In this document: in pieces, positions 34,162 through 42,436 of the stretch
Layout: every line of letters starts with the position of its first letter
Numbering within the stretch: position 1 is the stretch's first letter
Assembly (NCBI RefSeq): GCF_016861605.1
Contig: NZ_BOLM01000003.1
Coordinates: 186,001-250,000, forward strand
Source: Levilactobacillus wangkuiensis
GTDB lineage: Bacteria > Bacillota > Bacilli > Lactobacillales > Lactobacillaceae
Direction of reading: 5' to 3'
Length of the DNA stretch: 64,000 nt
Translations under genes and position numbers: made by a program
The notes under the pieces: model-generated
What the model saw: the letters and a program-made list of their open reading frames with translations, nothing else
What the model was told of the DNA's origin: nothing
The model's database searches: none

Positions 34162-34782
34162 GCGAATCCCCAGAAACTGGCTGGCAAAGTAAGCGGCCTG
34201 GGTCTCGTTGAGCCGACAGCCATGCAGGTCAAATTCGGTTGCCCGTAGCGTGTCGAACTGACAGGTGCTCAGGTCCACCTTGTTCAGGCTGGTGTCCGAG
34301 AAGTCCGTTTCGTTCAGGTCACAGTCTAGAATCTGGACCTTTTTCAGGGTGCTATCCAGACAATTCAGCTCGGTCATTTTGCTGTGTTGGCAGACGACAT
34401 CCGTTAATTTTGTATCATTAAAGTTCGTCAGAGAGAGGTCACAGTCGGTAAAGGTGACCTCTTTTAGGATGCTCCGGTCAAGGGTCGTGCCCACCAGCTT
34501 ACAGTTCTGAAACGTGGTCCGAAAAAAGCTAGCACCCGCCAAGTCACAGTTTACCAGCGCACAATTTTTCAGGACCACGTCAGTCAGCTCTAGGCGACTG
34601 ATGGTATCCGCCATTAGCGTCATCCCGGTCAACGTGGCCTGATCAAATATTACCCGTTCGAGACTTTGGTCGGTAATCGTTTCCTGTTGTAGCTTCACCT
34701 GGGCGAGTAAATTATCCTCCGCGCGAGTCACGGCCATGAAGTGTTGTGATTCGAGGATTGCTGGAATTTTAGGGTCATTCAT
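34153..34782 (-). CDS. Pentapeptide-repeat protein
   Basis: 209 aa. From about residue 25 to 195 the sequence repeats every five residues with Leu/Phe/Cys at the centre (LERVIFDQATLTGMTL...LKNCALVNCDLAGASFFRTTFQNCKLVGTTLDRS), giving a right-handed quadrilateral beta-helix. Cysteine is unusually common at stack positions. Some relatives (MfpA, Qnr) mimic DNA and protect gyrase, but this cannot be assumed here. The C-terminus overlaps the convergent LacI gene, with no terminator between them, so antisense transcription across both ends is likely. Confidence 0.85.
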   Translation of the reverse strand: MNDPKIPAILESQHFMAVTRAEDNLLAQVKLQQETITDQSLERVIFDQATLTGMTLMADTISRLELTDVVLKNCALVNCDLAGASFFRTTFQNCKLVGTTLDRSILKEVTFTDCDLSLTNFNDTKLTDVVCQHSKMTELNCLDSTLKKVQILDCDLNETDFSDTSLNKVDLSTCQFDTLRATEFDLHGCRLNETQAAYFASQFLGIRLA

Positions 34783-34851
34783 ACTGGTCAGCTCCTAGTT
34801 GATTTTTCTCTAGTATACCGGATTTCAGATTTTCCAAAATAGTTTCCACGA

Positions 34852-34889
34852 AAAAAGCGGATCACCCTGACTGGGGTCATCCGCTTTTG
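34852..34889. terminator. Bidirectional intrinsic terminator
   Basis: AAAAGCGGAT...ATCCGCTTTT with inner ACCCTGACTGGGGT pairing. It faces the pentapeptide promoter on one side and the glyoxalase operon end on the other. Confidence 0.85.
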
Positions 34890-34904
34890 CTGATTATTCG
34901 TGAA

Positions 34905-35230
34905 CCTTAGCGGCCCTTTGCTGACGCGCCGGGCCGGGAATTTTCGCAAGTTTGATGAGGTGCTCTGAGTTGGTTCACGAATAGTTTCAGCGAGCATTGC
35001 TAACTGTTTGATGCACTCTGCCAGGAGATATCTGGTGCTAGGGACTTGCTCTGGTCCGTTCCATCTGGGACCTGGCAGGCGAATCCGTCTCACCGGGACA
35101 GGTGGCATGCTAGGAGCCAAAGGCGGTCTCCTAGTTGTTTCTCCCCTGCTGTGACGGCTAAACCGATTCAATTACCAACGCCAACAATCCTGCGTATGTC
35201 ACCACCTGTGGTAGTTGCGGATTGTGGATT
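34905..35230. repeat. Possible degenerate relative of family A
   Basis: Contains CTAGGAGCC-AAAGGC-GGTCTCCTAG at 35110-35134, the same hairpin design as family A (GAGCC...GGTCTC), plus GCTGTGACGG at about 35152. The outer ends and second hairpin are not recognisable. No gene is evident. Confidence 0.35.
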
Positions 35231-35444
35231 GATTTAATTGGTTAGTTTGACTAATTCTGTATTAATTTATTTCTTAGAGTTGCTTGTTTTGAAAGAGACT
35301 TGGTGGGGTAGTCGGTGCTTGGCGATTAGTCTGGGGCGTGCCTCATGCTTTTGAACCTGGGGTGACGCCCCTCTGGCTATGTTTCGTCAATGCTTTTGAC
35401 CGGCTCTGCACTTGCCTGTTTCAGAAACTGGCGGCCTCTGAAAC

Positions 35445-35557
35445 GTGCTACGAGAGGCAACTGGTTCCGCTTAACACCATTAAGCAAATGTCCCCAAGAC
35501 CCGGGGGCCTTCACTTAATGCCGTTAATGCTCGCCAGTTAAACGCCTCTCTCCGCAC
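35445..35557 (-). repeat. Family B long-hairpin repeat, copy B1
   Basis: Begins GTGC (after the GAAAC box) and ends GCAC. The whole element folds on itself: AGGCAACTGGTTCCGCTTAAC against GTTAATGCTCGCCAGTTAAACGCCT, with CTTAA/TTAAG further inside. The GCAC end abuts the TAG stop of the glyoxalase gene. Confidence 0.8.
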
Positions 35558-35558
35558 T

Positions 35559-35951
35559 CTACTTCAAAATCTCACAAAATTCAATTGTCTCGTGGTTAGG
35601 CCCCAAAATGTTAAAGAACCGAATCCCCTTGTCCCAGAAGGATGGGATGGATTGAACTTCGTCGTTGACCATGTCTAAGCCCTGTTCCTTGGCGGCGGCA
35701 AAAGCCTTGTCGACGTCGGTGGTGTTTAGGGAAATATGGTTGATGGCGCCAGCTTCTGGGTTGGTTGGGTCGCCTTCCCACGTTTCAATCGTCAGGTTGC
35801 CGAACCGCATGAAGGCACACCGGTTTTCCCCATTTGGAAATAACCCGGCCCGTTCGAAACCTAATGATTCGTAGAAAGCCATCGTCTTGTCTAAATCTGC
35901 CGTGGGAATCCCCACGTGTTGAATTCCAGTAATAAAATCTTGAACTGCCAT
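35559..35951 (-). CDS. VOC family glyoxalase/dioxygenase-like protein
   Basis: 130 aa vicinal-oxygen-chelate protein with two beta-alpha-beta-beta-beta units. Candidate metal ligands are H12 (GIQHVGIP), E in LTIETWEGD, H72 (INHISLNTTD) and the C-terminal E in HETIEFCEIL. Could be a lactoylglutathione lyase-like or isomerase enzyme; the reaction is not determined. Last gene of the fructokinase/dehydrogenase/membrane-protein operon, 13 bp after the preceding stop, so a role in handling a sugar-derived carbonyl (for example methylglyoxal) is plausible. Repeat B1 begins at its stop codon. Confidence 0.85.
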   Translation of the reverse strand: MAVQDFITGIQHVGIPTADLDKTMAFYESLGFERAGLFPNGENRCAFMRFGNLTIETWEGDPTNPEAGAINHISLNTTDVDKAFAAAKEQGLDMVNDEVQSIPSFWDKGIRFFNILGPNHETIEFCEILK

Positions 35952-35964
35952 TTTTAATTAGCTC

Positions 35965-36744
35965 CTATTCAATCTTTTGTCCGACGTCAACGGCCTGGTG
36001 TTTCAGCTTAGGGAAGACCACTTTATCAGCGATCCCGGTAATCCCACCCTGTGCCAAGAAGGCAAAGATGGTTCCCAGACCAAAGTTGGTAAACTGCCGC
36101 GTAATGATCAATGCCACGATGGCCATAATGGTCGGTGGAATGTAGGAAGCCCACATCGCCTTTGCGGCATTCCCTTTGAAATAGCGGAACCGCAAAATCT
36201 GCATCAAGTCATCGGCGGGATGTAACACTAAGTTGACCCGTTGGTAAATGGAAATCGCAACGGCAATGAACGCCACCCCTAAGAAGTTCAGGGCGATGTA
36301 CAACACAATCATCCCCGTGCTCCGGGCATCAGGAAGCCCCGCGAACAGCGCTGGATATTTGCCGTCAAAGAAGTCCTCAAACACTTGAATCAACGCTGAG
36401 AATGGCACCATGAAGATCATGTTCCCGGCAATCCGTTTCCAATCCCAATGATGAATCAGGATGGCATTCAACACGGCCGTTAAGAAGCCCATGATGAGGA
36501 ATGCCCAGAACAGATTCCAGTGAAAAGCCGTTCCCAAGTTGGCTTCGGCTGCGGACCAATAGGCCGCCCCCAAGAAGGACGGGTGAATCTTGGCGCTCGT
36601 GACCAACGTTAACACGTTACCAGCCGAGTTGATGACCAGCGACAGTGCAAAGAAGGCGATGGCCTTGGACATGGAAATCGTCCGCTGGCTACTTACCGTC
36701 ACGTCGGCACCCGTATTCAAATCGCTTGCTTCTTCTACTTTCAC
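35965..36744 (-). CDS. Polytopic membrane protein, YczE/YitT-like (possible sugar permease)
   Basis: 259 aa, about six hydrophobic segments (AIAFFALSLVINSAGNVLTLVTSA, LFWAFLIMGFLTAVLNAILI, MIFMVPFSALIQVF, IVLYIALNFLGVAFIAVAISI and a C-terminal pair). The GNVLTLVTSA...AAYWSAAEANLG region resembles YczE-type proteins, some of which are annotated as sugar permeases without biochemical proof. GTG start at 36744 after AAGGGAT. Located between a zinc-dependent polyol-type dehydrogenase and a glyoxalase, so a transport role in the same pathway is a reasonable guess. Confidence 0.65.
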   Translation of the reverse strand: MKVEEASDLNTGADVTVSSQRTISMSKAIAFFALSLVINSAGNVLTLVTSAKIHPSFLGAAYWSAAEANLGTAFHWNLFWAFLIMGFLTAVLNAILIHHWDWKRIAGNMIFMVPFSALIQVFEDFFDGKYPALFAGLPDARSTGMIVLYIALNFLGVAFIAVAISIYQRVNLVLHPADDLMQILRFRYFKGNAAKAMWASYIPPTIMAIVALIITRQFTNFGLGTIFAFLAQGGITGIADKVVFPKLKHQAVDVGQKIE

Positions 36745-36762
36745 AATAATCCCTTACCTTTA

Positions 36763-37764
36763 CTAGTCACTAACTTTAACGACAGCCTTGCTGACACCAG
36801 CAACCTTACCGTTCAAGACGTCTTCAACTTGTTCCAAGCTAACTTCGTGGCTGATCAATGATTCAACGTCCAATTGGCCGCTGGATAACAGTGCGATCCC
36901 GTCTTCGAAGGCGTATGGGTTGATGAAGGCCCCTTGGATCTTCAGTTGCTTTTGGTAAACTTCGTAAGTGTTCATCGAGAAGGTCTGGTTAGGCTTACCC
37001 ACACCAAACATCAGGACTTGCGCACCCTTTTTAGTTGCTTCAACAGCTTGTTCCTGCGTTTGTGGTAACCCAACGGCTTCGATAACCACGTCGTAGTCAG
37101 CGGGAATGCTGTCACGCGTCGTGTTGAAGGTGTTGGTCACACCAAATTTTTCCTTGTTGAAAGCTAATTTTTCGTCAACGATCCCAGCAAAGTCGACTTG
37201 GTGAACGCCGTAAGCTTGTAATAATTGCACGAATAATTGCCCCATGAAACCATCGCCGATAACCAATGCCTTTTGGTATGGCTTAACGTCTAATAAAGTC
37301 ATCCCGTGAACGGCACATGAAATGGGTTCAGTCGTAGCAGCGGCCTTTAAGGACACGTTGTCAGGAATTGGGTAAACGACGGATGAAGGTGCCGTGAAGG
37401 ATTCTTCCAAACCACCATAGCGGGTAACCCCAACGGCGGACAGGTTGTCACACAGTTCTGGACGGTCAGTCCGGCAGTACTCACATTGGCCACAGTAGAT
37501 GTTAGGGTCAACAGTGACACGGTCGCCAACCTTAACGTTGGTGACGTCACTACCGATAGCGGCAACAATCCCGGAGTTTTCGTGACCTAACACGATTGGG
37601 GGAACGGCGTCGGCTGAACCTGGAAGACCAGCGTACAGGGCGCGGTCGGTCCCACAGATACCTGCGTAGGCAGTGTTAACTAAGACTTCGTTGGGCTTAA
37701 CTTCTGGCTTGGGTAAATCTTGGATCTCCATCTTTTTGGTTCCAGTTAAAACTAAGGCTTTCAT
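36763..37764 (-). CDS. Zinc-dependent alcohol/polyol dehydrogenase (MDR)
   Basis: 333 aa. Catalytic zinc ligands C37 (GICGTD) and H61-E62 (LGHEN); structural-zinc cysteines C91, C94, C97 and C105 (CGQCEYCRTDRPELC). The Rossmann region GDGFMGQLFVQLLQAYGV follows, and residues DEKLAF after the second strand suggest NAD rather than NADP. The group includes sorbitol, xylitol and galactitol-phosphate dehydrogenases; exact substrate undetermined. With the fructokinase immediately upstream (25 bp) a route polyol to fructose to fructose-6-phosphate, with possible uptake by the next gene, is a coherent hypothesis. Confidence 0.88.
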   Translation of the reverse strand: MKALVLTGTKKMEIQDLPKPEVKPNEVLVNTAYAGICGTDRALYAGLPGSADAVPPIVLGHENSGIVAAIGSDVTNVKVGDRVTVDPNIYCGQCEYCRTDRPELCDNLSAVGVTRYGGLEESFTAPSSVVYPIPDNVSLKAAATTEPISCAVHGMTLLDVKPYQKALVIGDGFMGQLFVQLLQAYGVHQVDFAGIVDEKLAFNKEKFGVTNTFNTTRDSIPADYDVVIEAVGLPQTQEQAVEATKKGAQVLMFGVGKPNQTFSMNTYEVYQKQLKIQGAFINPYAFEDGIALLSSGQLDVESLISHEVSLEQVEDVLNGKVAGVSKAVVKVSD

Positions 37765-37789
37765 AAATAATTTCTCCCTCTCTTATGTG

Positions 37790-38665
37790 TTACTTGTTGT
37801 ACTCGTTGAGTGCTAACGCAAAATCGCCGAGCGTGGCTGAACCATTGTTTTTGACGACGGGCATCACGATGTAATCCGTGAGCTTGCCGACTTCAACGTA
37901 GTCATTCAATAACTTAGCAAATTCGTTGCGAACCTTATCCAGGAAGGCTTCACTGACAACCCCGCCACCAAAGACGATTTTGTCAGGCCGCATCATCAAC
38001 GTGACCTGCAAGGCTGCTTGCGCAACGTAGTAAGCCATGATGTCCCAAACGTGGTCAGTCAACGGCACGTCCTTACCGGGTTTCCCCAGCCGCGCGTCGA
38101 ACGTTGGCCCGCTGACCAAGCCTTCCAAGCAATCGCCATGGAATGGGCAGATGCCGGCGAAATTCAAATCGTCGGGGTGGCGCTTCAGCCGAACGTGACC
38201 CATTTCTGGGTGGCCTAAGCTACCGACAAAGTTGCCATTGATGATGGCACCGGCGCCCACACCAGTCCCAATCGTGAAGTAAACCAACGAGTTCACGTTC
38301 TCATTGAAGAGCGTGGACATCACGTATTCGCCGTAAGCGGAGCCGTTGACGTCAGTCGTCCAGTACATGGGCACATCCAAGTCCTGCTTGAGTCGGCCGA
38401 TGAAATCGGTGTTGGCCCAGCCAGGCTTTGGCGTGTTGGTGATATAACCATACTTAGGTGAATTGTGACGCAGTTCGATTGGGCCAAATGATGAAACGGC
38501 AATGGCCTTCAAATCCGGAAACTGCTTAAAGTAAGCGATGGTTTTGCTTAAGGTTTCTTCCGGGGTGGTGGTTGGGATCCGCACCTTGTCTTTCGTTTGG
38601 TAATCCTCGTTACCGATTGCACAAACAAACTTGGTTCCCCCTGCTTCAATACTTCCGAGTTGCAT
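37790..38665 (-). CDS. scrK: ROK family fructokinase
   Basis: 291 aa from ATG 38665 (GGAGG 8 nt upstream). N-terminal ATP loop GSIEAGGTKFVCAIG, SSFGPIEL, TIGTGVGAGAIINGNF, and the ROK zinc cluster GHVRLKRHPDDLNFAGICPFHGDCLEGLVSGP (His-Cys-His-Cys). This arrangement is that of Gram-positive fructokinases of the ScrK/YdhR type. It phosphorylates free fructose with ATP in the cytoplasm. First gene of a four-gene operon. A cre-like sequence overlaps a possible -10 box about 85-100 bp upstream. Confidence 0.9.
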   Translation of the reverse strand: MQLGSIEAGGTKFVCAIGNEDYQTKDKVRIPTTTPEETLSKTIAYFKQFPDLKAIAVSSFGPIELRHNSPKYGYITNTPKPGWANTDFIGRLKQDLDVPMYWTTDVNGSAYGEYVMSTLFNENVNSLVYFTIGTGVGAGAIINGNFVGSLGHPEMGHVRLKRHPDDLNFAGICPFHGDCLEGLVSGPTFDARLGKPGKDVPLTDHVWDIMAYYVAQAALQVTLMMRPDKIVFGGGVVSEAFLDKVRNEFAKLLNDYVEVGKLTDYIVMPVVKNNGSATLGDFALALNEYNK

Positions 38666-38747
38666 ATTTGCTACCTCCATATTATCGCCGGGGGCCGTGA
38701 CCCGCGGCACCGTATTAACTAAGTTATGATGACTGATACAGTCATTT

Positions 38748-38761
38748 TTAAATCGTTTTCA
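38748..38761 (-). promoter_or_regulatory. cre-like site upstream of fructokinase operon
   Basis: TGAAAACGATTTAA on the minus strand matches the CcpA consensus TGWAANCGNTNWCA at all but the C near the end. It is immediately downstream of a TATACT box. Confidence 0.55.
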
Positions 38762-38943
38762 GTATAGCAACCACATCGACCAATTTTAAGGCTTTTTCAC
38801 AACTAAAATTTTCAGAAAATTCGAATAAATCACGGTCTGACGGAAATACAATCGATTTCATTTTTCGTGAAATTTGTCACTTATGCACAAAATATCGGTG
38901 AATCGTTCGTTTTCTGGAGGCGCTTACATTTTATTTCATGCCT

Positions 38944-38973
38944 AAAAGTCCCTGACTTTTGAGGTCAGGGACT
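38944..38973 (-). terminator. Intrinsic terminator of the gldA transcript
   Basis: AGTCCCTGAC-n7-GTCAGGGACTTTT on the minus strand, beyond family B copies B2-B4. Confidence 0.75.
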
Positions 38974-39013
38974 GGGAGACGCTTCGGTTAGACTGATTTG
39001 CTTTTCTTCTATA

Positions 39014-39070
39014 GAGACTGCCACGTAGCTGGTTCCGCTTAACAACCCAGAACCGGGGATTCTCTTTGAA
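39014..39070 (-). repeat. Family B repeat, partial copy B2
   Basis: Only one arm remains: CTGGTTCCGCTTAACAAC and the CCCAGAACCGGGG loop region. The complementary arm is lost. Confidence 0.55.
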
Positions 39071-39138
39071 TCGACTTTGATTAAACCCGTTGGACTAGTT
39101 CTTCGCGGACATATCCTGGTCCTGGCGACCGCCGAAAC

Positions 39139-39245
39139 GTGCTCCGTAAGCCAGGTCCCTGCGCTTAGACAGGAAAAGACTCCTGCTTGGCTTGGCCAAA
39201 CAGAAGCCCTTTCCTCCCTAATGCTCAGAACCTAAACGGCTTTTG
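39139..39245 (-). repeat. Family B repeat, copy B3
   Basis: GAAACGTGC box, then AAGCCAGGTCCCTGCGCTTAG paired to CTAATGCTCAGAACCTAAACGGCTT. The inner arm GGAAAAG...CTTTCC replaces GTAAAAGA...TCTTTTAC of copy B5, a compensatory change. Confidence 0.75.
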
Positions 39246-39249
39246 AAAC

Positions 39250-39361
39250 GTGCCACTATCGGGCAACTGGTTCCGCTTAACACCCCTAAGCAAGCAACCC
39301 AAGACCAGGGTTATTCACTTAGCGCCGTTAATGCTCACCAGTTAACCGCCCTTCGTAGCAC
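39250..39361 (-). repeat. Family B repeat, copy B4
   Basis: GTGCCACTATCGGGCAACTGG pairs with CCAGTTAACCGCCC...GTAGCAC. Tandem to B3. The end lies at the stop codon of gldA and its terminal consensus CTCCGCACTC supplies the last codons of that gene. Confidence 0.78.
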
Positions 39362-39363
39362 TC

Positions 39364-40476
39364 TTACTCCGCACTCTTTCTTTCCTGGTAAGCACGACTA
39401 TAAGCATCCACCCCGCGCATCGCTTGGGCGACGTCGTCTGGCGTTACTTCAAACGGCATGCGGCTCATGGTGTCTGCTGGGGCCGTTGCTTGTTCACCGA
39501 CCTTAAGTAGATCTTCGTCGGTGGCGTCTGGAATCTTCAGGTCTGCTAAGGTCGTTGGGAGACCCAAGGATAGATCAAAGTCCAGGTAACGGTCGAATTC
39601 TTCTTCGCTCCGACCTTCCAAGAAGAGCTGGGTCAAGGTGCCGTACGCAACCTTTTCCCCGTGGGTCAGGTCGTGGATTGGGCCGTCTAACGCGGTCAAC
39701 CCGTCATGAATGGCGTGTGCAGCGGACAACCCACCACTTTCAAAACCGACCCCACTCATCAAGGTGTTGGCTTCCACAATTTTGTTCAGAGCGCTGGTTA
39801 CGGCGTGTTGCTTCACAGCGGCTAACGCCAACCGGCCGTACTTGAACAGCGTGTCTTCACATTTTTGGGCAATTGCGTTGCCGACCAAGGTCTGCTTAGC
39901 ACCCAACATGGTGTCGTTGTCACCCTTGGCAACCGCTTGGGCTTCAACGTTAGTCGCTAACGCATCGGCGATCCCAGAAGCTAACAGACGAGCTGGTGCG
40001 CCGGCAACCAAACGCGTATCAATCAAGACCAGGTCGGGGTTCTTGTCATAGAACCGGTAAGCCTTGAAGGAACCATCTTCGTTGTAAATAACGGACAACC
40101 GTGAGCAAGGTGCATCGGTTGAGGCCAGTGAAGGTAAGATAGCCACTGGCACTTTGAGGTTGTCAGCGATGGCCTTGGCTGAATCCAAGGTCTTCCCGCC
40201 ACCTAAACCAATGATGACATCGGCGCCGAATTCAGATGCGATTCCGGTAATCCGGTCGATTTCTTCCGGTGAAGCTTCACCATGGAAAATAACCTTGTGA
40301 ACGTCAAATTTATTATCACTTAAGTAGTCTTTGAACTGGTCACCCACAATTTTATAAACTGCGGTATCGGCCATCAAAATTGGCTTGCGGCCTAATTTTT
40401 CTAAGTACTGAACACTGTCGAACAAAACATCCTTGCCTTGTACATATGAAGCGGGACTCCCAAACATTTGTGTCAT
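39364..40476 (-). CDS. gldA: Glycerol dehydrogenase
   Basis: 370 aa, iron/zinc-dependent dehydrogenase family. NAD-binding loop IIGLGGGKTLDSAKAIAD, SLASTDAPCSRLSVIY, zinc ligands in ASGIADALAT (Asp), SAAHAIHDGL (His) and HDLTHGEKVAYG (His). Oxidises glycerol to dihydroxyacetone with NAD. ATG at 40476 with GGAG 9 nt upstream; a TTG directly before it is less likely. A clear promoter with a CcpA-type cre in its spacer lies 105 bp upstream, so glucose repression is expected. The last residues KSAE are encoded by the family B consensus. Confidence 0.93.
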   Translation of the reverse strand: MTQMFGSPASYVQGKDVLFDSVQYLEKLGRKPILMADTAVYKIVGDQFKDYLSDNKFDVHKVIFHGEASPEEIDRITGIASEFGADVIIGLGGGKTLDSAKAIADNLKVPVAILPSLASTDAPCSRLSVIYNEDGSFKAYRFYDKNPDLVLIDTRLVAGAPARLLASGIADALATNVEAQAVAKGDNDTMLGAKQTLVGNAIAQKCEDTLFKYGRLALAAVKQHAVTSALNKIVEANTLMSGVGFESGGLSAAHAIHDGLTALDGPIHDLTHGEKVAYGTLTQLFLEGRSEEEFDRYLDFDLSLGLPTTLADLKIPDATDEDLLKVGEQATAPADTMSRMPFEVTPDDVAQAMRGVDAYSRAYQERKSAE

Positions 40477-40580
40477 CAAAAATCGCTCCTAACTGTATCC
40501 ATTCTAGTGCCAAGTCACTGTCCCCAAATAAAAAGCGGAATCGTGACCACCTATGTGTGATTATTTTCACAACAACTATA

Positions 40581-40609
40581 GTATACAAATGGAAACGCTT
40601 TATTGCAAT
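40581..40609 (-). promoter_or_regulatory. gldA promoter with cre in the spacer
   Basis: Minus strand: TTGCAA, 17 bp, TATACT. The spacer contains AAAGCGTTTCCAT, which on the other strand reads TGGAAACGCTTTAT (40591-40604), a cre-like sequence. Confidence 0.75.
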
Positions 40610-40788
40610 AGTTTCGTTAGAAATAGTTTTATATTTCGTAAGAAACATTCGATTTTTCTTTTAACCCGTCACAGTCTCTAAGTAGTTGACCCCCGTCAGC
40701 CATCCGTGCTAAACTGGCGCTATCGAATCAGCTTGGTGCTCGCAACAATCTGCTGGTGATAAAAACCAAAAGATAAAGCGTTGCTTGC

Positions 40789-41087
40789 AGGTTAAACCAG
40801 TGTCGACCGCCGGGTTGGCGAAATGCGTTAACCCGGTCAGTCTCAGTGACCAGAGGCGGGCCAAGGTGCCCAGCTGTGTCGGTGATCTTAGCTGAGTGAC
40901 TTTCTCTGCTTAGATCACGGGACGACCTTTGAGACCGCTCTTTGGCTCAAAGTCGAGGTCCCAGCCCGCCTCACAGGCTGGAACCGGCCCCATAGCAGGG
41001 CACCTTGAGTCCGCCGCCGGGAACGAACGTCACCGCGTTGCGACGCAATTTTTGCCGACCCGGAGGCGCAAGACAACCCGTTTAACC
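40789..41087 (-). repeat. Family A structured intergenic repeat, copy A8
   Basis: Ends GGTTAAACCAG and GTTTAACC; stem GGGTTGGCGAAA with TTTTTGCCGACCC. Both hairpins are present. It stands about 30 bp upstream of the guanidine riboswitch and is antisense to the pump genes. Confidence 0.87.
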
Positions 41088-41114
41088 GCGCCAAGCAAAA
41101 CTGAATACTTTTGT

Positions 41115-41205
41115 TCTCTAGGGTTCCGCCAATCCGTTGGGTCTGGTCCGAGAGAGAACCTGTGGTAACTACCACAGACACGGAAGGGAAAAAGCCTGGG
41201 AGATC
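41115..41205 (+). promoter_or_regulatory. Guanidine-I (ykkC-yxkD) riboswitch aptamer
   Basis: Shows the conserved series of this class in order: CTAGGGTTCCG, GGTCTGGTCCGAGAG, a variable GTGGT...ACCAC hairpin, ACACGG, and GGGAAAAAGCCTGGGAGA. The last segment is shared with the following terminator stem, so ligand binding and termination are mutually exclusive. Guanidinium binding switches the downstream SMR genes on. Confidence 0.93.
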
Positions 41206-41238
41206 TTGCCAAAACTGACAAGGTTTCGCAGGCTTTTT
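41189..41238 (+). terminator. Riboswitch-controlled terminator
   Basis: AAAAAGCCTG pairs with CAGGCTTTTT around an inner AAGATC-type loop. It ends 5 bp before the AAGGAGG of the first SMR gene. Confidence 0.85.
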
Positions 41239-41259
41239 CTGTAGAAGGAGGACATATTT

Positions 41260-41583
41260 ATGTGGAAACATTGGTTAACCGTCGTTTTAGGCGCAATTTT
41301 TGAAGTCAGTTGGGTCGTCGGGTTTAAACACGCCACGACCCCCTGGGAATGGCTAGTAACCGGCATTGCCGTCTATCTGAGCTTTTATTTCTTGATTCGA
41401 GCGAGTCGGCACATCCCCGCTGGTACCGCCTACGCGGTCTTTGTCGGTCTGGGCACGCTGGGAACGACCAGCATCGGCATCTTAGCGTTTGGTGAAGCCG
41501 TCAGTCCAGCCAAAGTTGGCCTAATCATTCTCTTGTTAATTGGTATCGGTGGCCTACAAGTCACCACGAAAGGAGCGAAATAA
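41260..41583 (+). CDS. ykkC: SMR family guanidinium exporter subunit
   Basis: 107 aa, four membrane helices. The essential membrane-embedded Glu is E14 in helix 1 (LGAIFEVSWVVGFKHA), and the SMR signature GTAYAVFVGLGTLGTTSIGILAFGE follows. The W-x-x-GFKHA pattern after the Glu fits the guanidinium exporter (Gdx) subfamily. Guanidinium/proton antiport in the membrane, as heterodimer with the next gene. The guanidine-I riboswitch directly upstream sets the substrate assignment. Confidence 0.92.
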   Translation: MWKHWLTVVLGAIFEVSWVVGFKHATTPWEWLVTGIAVYLSFYFLIRASRHIPAGTAYAVFVGLGTLGTTSIGILAFGEAVSPAKVGLIILLLIGIGGLQVTTKGAK

Positions 41584-41585
41584 TT

Positions 41586-41900
41586 ATGGCTTGGCTCTAT
41601 TTAATCTTTGCGGGTCTCAGCGAAATGCTGGGCGTGACCTTCATGAACTGGGCCTTACACGCCAAAAGATGGGGACTTTGGGCGCTCATGATTCTAGCGT
41701 TCACCCTCAGTTTTGGTGGCCTCGAATTGGCCTTAAAGACCCTGCCGATGGGCACCGCCTATGCCGTGTGGACTGGTATCGGAGCAGCCGGCGGCGTAAT
41801 TACCGGGATGCTATTCTTCCACGAATCCAAGGACTGGCGCAAACTTCTCTGGGTAACGGTCATTCTAGCCGCTACCATGGGCTTGAAATTAATCAGTTAA
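41586..41900 (+). CDS. ykkD: SMR family guanidinium exporter subunit (partner)
   Basis: 104 aa, four helices with E13 (FAGLSEMLGVTFMNWAL) and GTAYAVWTGIGAAGGVITGMLFFHES. Starts 2 bp after the preceding stop, so translation is coupled. Paired SMR genes behind a ykkC riboswitch encode heteromeric guanidinium pumps in Bacillus (YkkC/YkkD). The last 12 bp overlap the 3' end of the convergent acetyltransferase gene, with no terminator between. Confidence 0.9.
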   Translation: MAWLYLIFAGLSEMLGVTFMNWALHAKRWGLWALMILAFTLSFGGLELALKTLPMGTAYAVWTGIGAAGGVITGMLFFHESKDWRKLLWVTVILAATMGLKLIS

Positions 41901-42383
41901 GGGCAACACGAGGTTGTACCAGGTTTCCCCGGCATGGGCTGAGGCCGAGACGCCTTCGTTCACGTAACCATTGCGTTCATAGAAGGGCACCAACCGTTCC
42001 AGACAGGTCAGCGTAATCGCCTGTCGATGCTGTTGGCGAGCCACTTGGGCTAAGGCAGTCAGTAATTGGCTACCGAGGCCCTCTTTTTGATGGGCTGGAC
42101 TGACGGCCAAGCTTAGCACGGTCTGGTAAGCATCAGTGGTATTGTTGGGCGTTGATTTCTCAAAGAGTTCGTCGGTCAAATAGCGCTGATCAAAGGCCGG
42201 ACCAACCACGTAGCCAAGGACGTCTGGGCCCTCTCTGGCAACCAAGAAGGTGTCAGCAATCAGCCGAATTCGTTCGGCCATGCTGGCTTCGGTGGCCGCC
42301 TCGGCCGGTGAGAAGCCGGCGTTTTCAATGGGCATGATTTGCGATAAGTCCTGCGGTTGTGCAGGGGTGATGGTCAGTGTCAT
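41889..42383 (-). CDS. GNAT family N-acetyltransferase
   Basis: 164 aa. Acetyl-CoA loop VLSLAVSPAHQKEGLGSQLLTALAQVA (QKEGLG, Q-x-x-G-x-G). The N-terminal ENAGFSPAEAATEASMAERI and C-terminal CLERLVPFYERNGYVNEGVSASAHAGETWYNL resemble the arylalkylamine (serotonin-like) acetyltransferase branch. Substrate unknown; acetylation of polyamine or arylamine is possible. GGAGG 9 nt before the ATG. Convergent overlap with the SMR pair. Confidence 0.9.
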   Translation of the reverse strand: MTLTITPAQPQDLSQIMPIENAGFSPAEAATEASMAERIRLIADTFLVAREGPDVLGYVVGPAFDQRYLTDELFEKSTPNNTTDAYQTVLSLAVSPAHQKEGLGSQLLTALAQVARQQHRQAITLTCLERLVPFYERNGYVNEGVSASAHAGETWYNLVLPLTD

Positions 42384-42436
42384 GGGTATTTTCCTCCAGA
42401 AGTTTAATTGCTTCCAGTATACCGCTCTTCTCCCGA

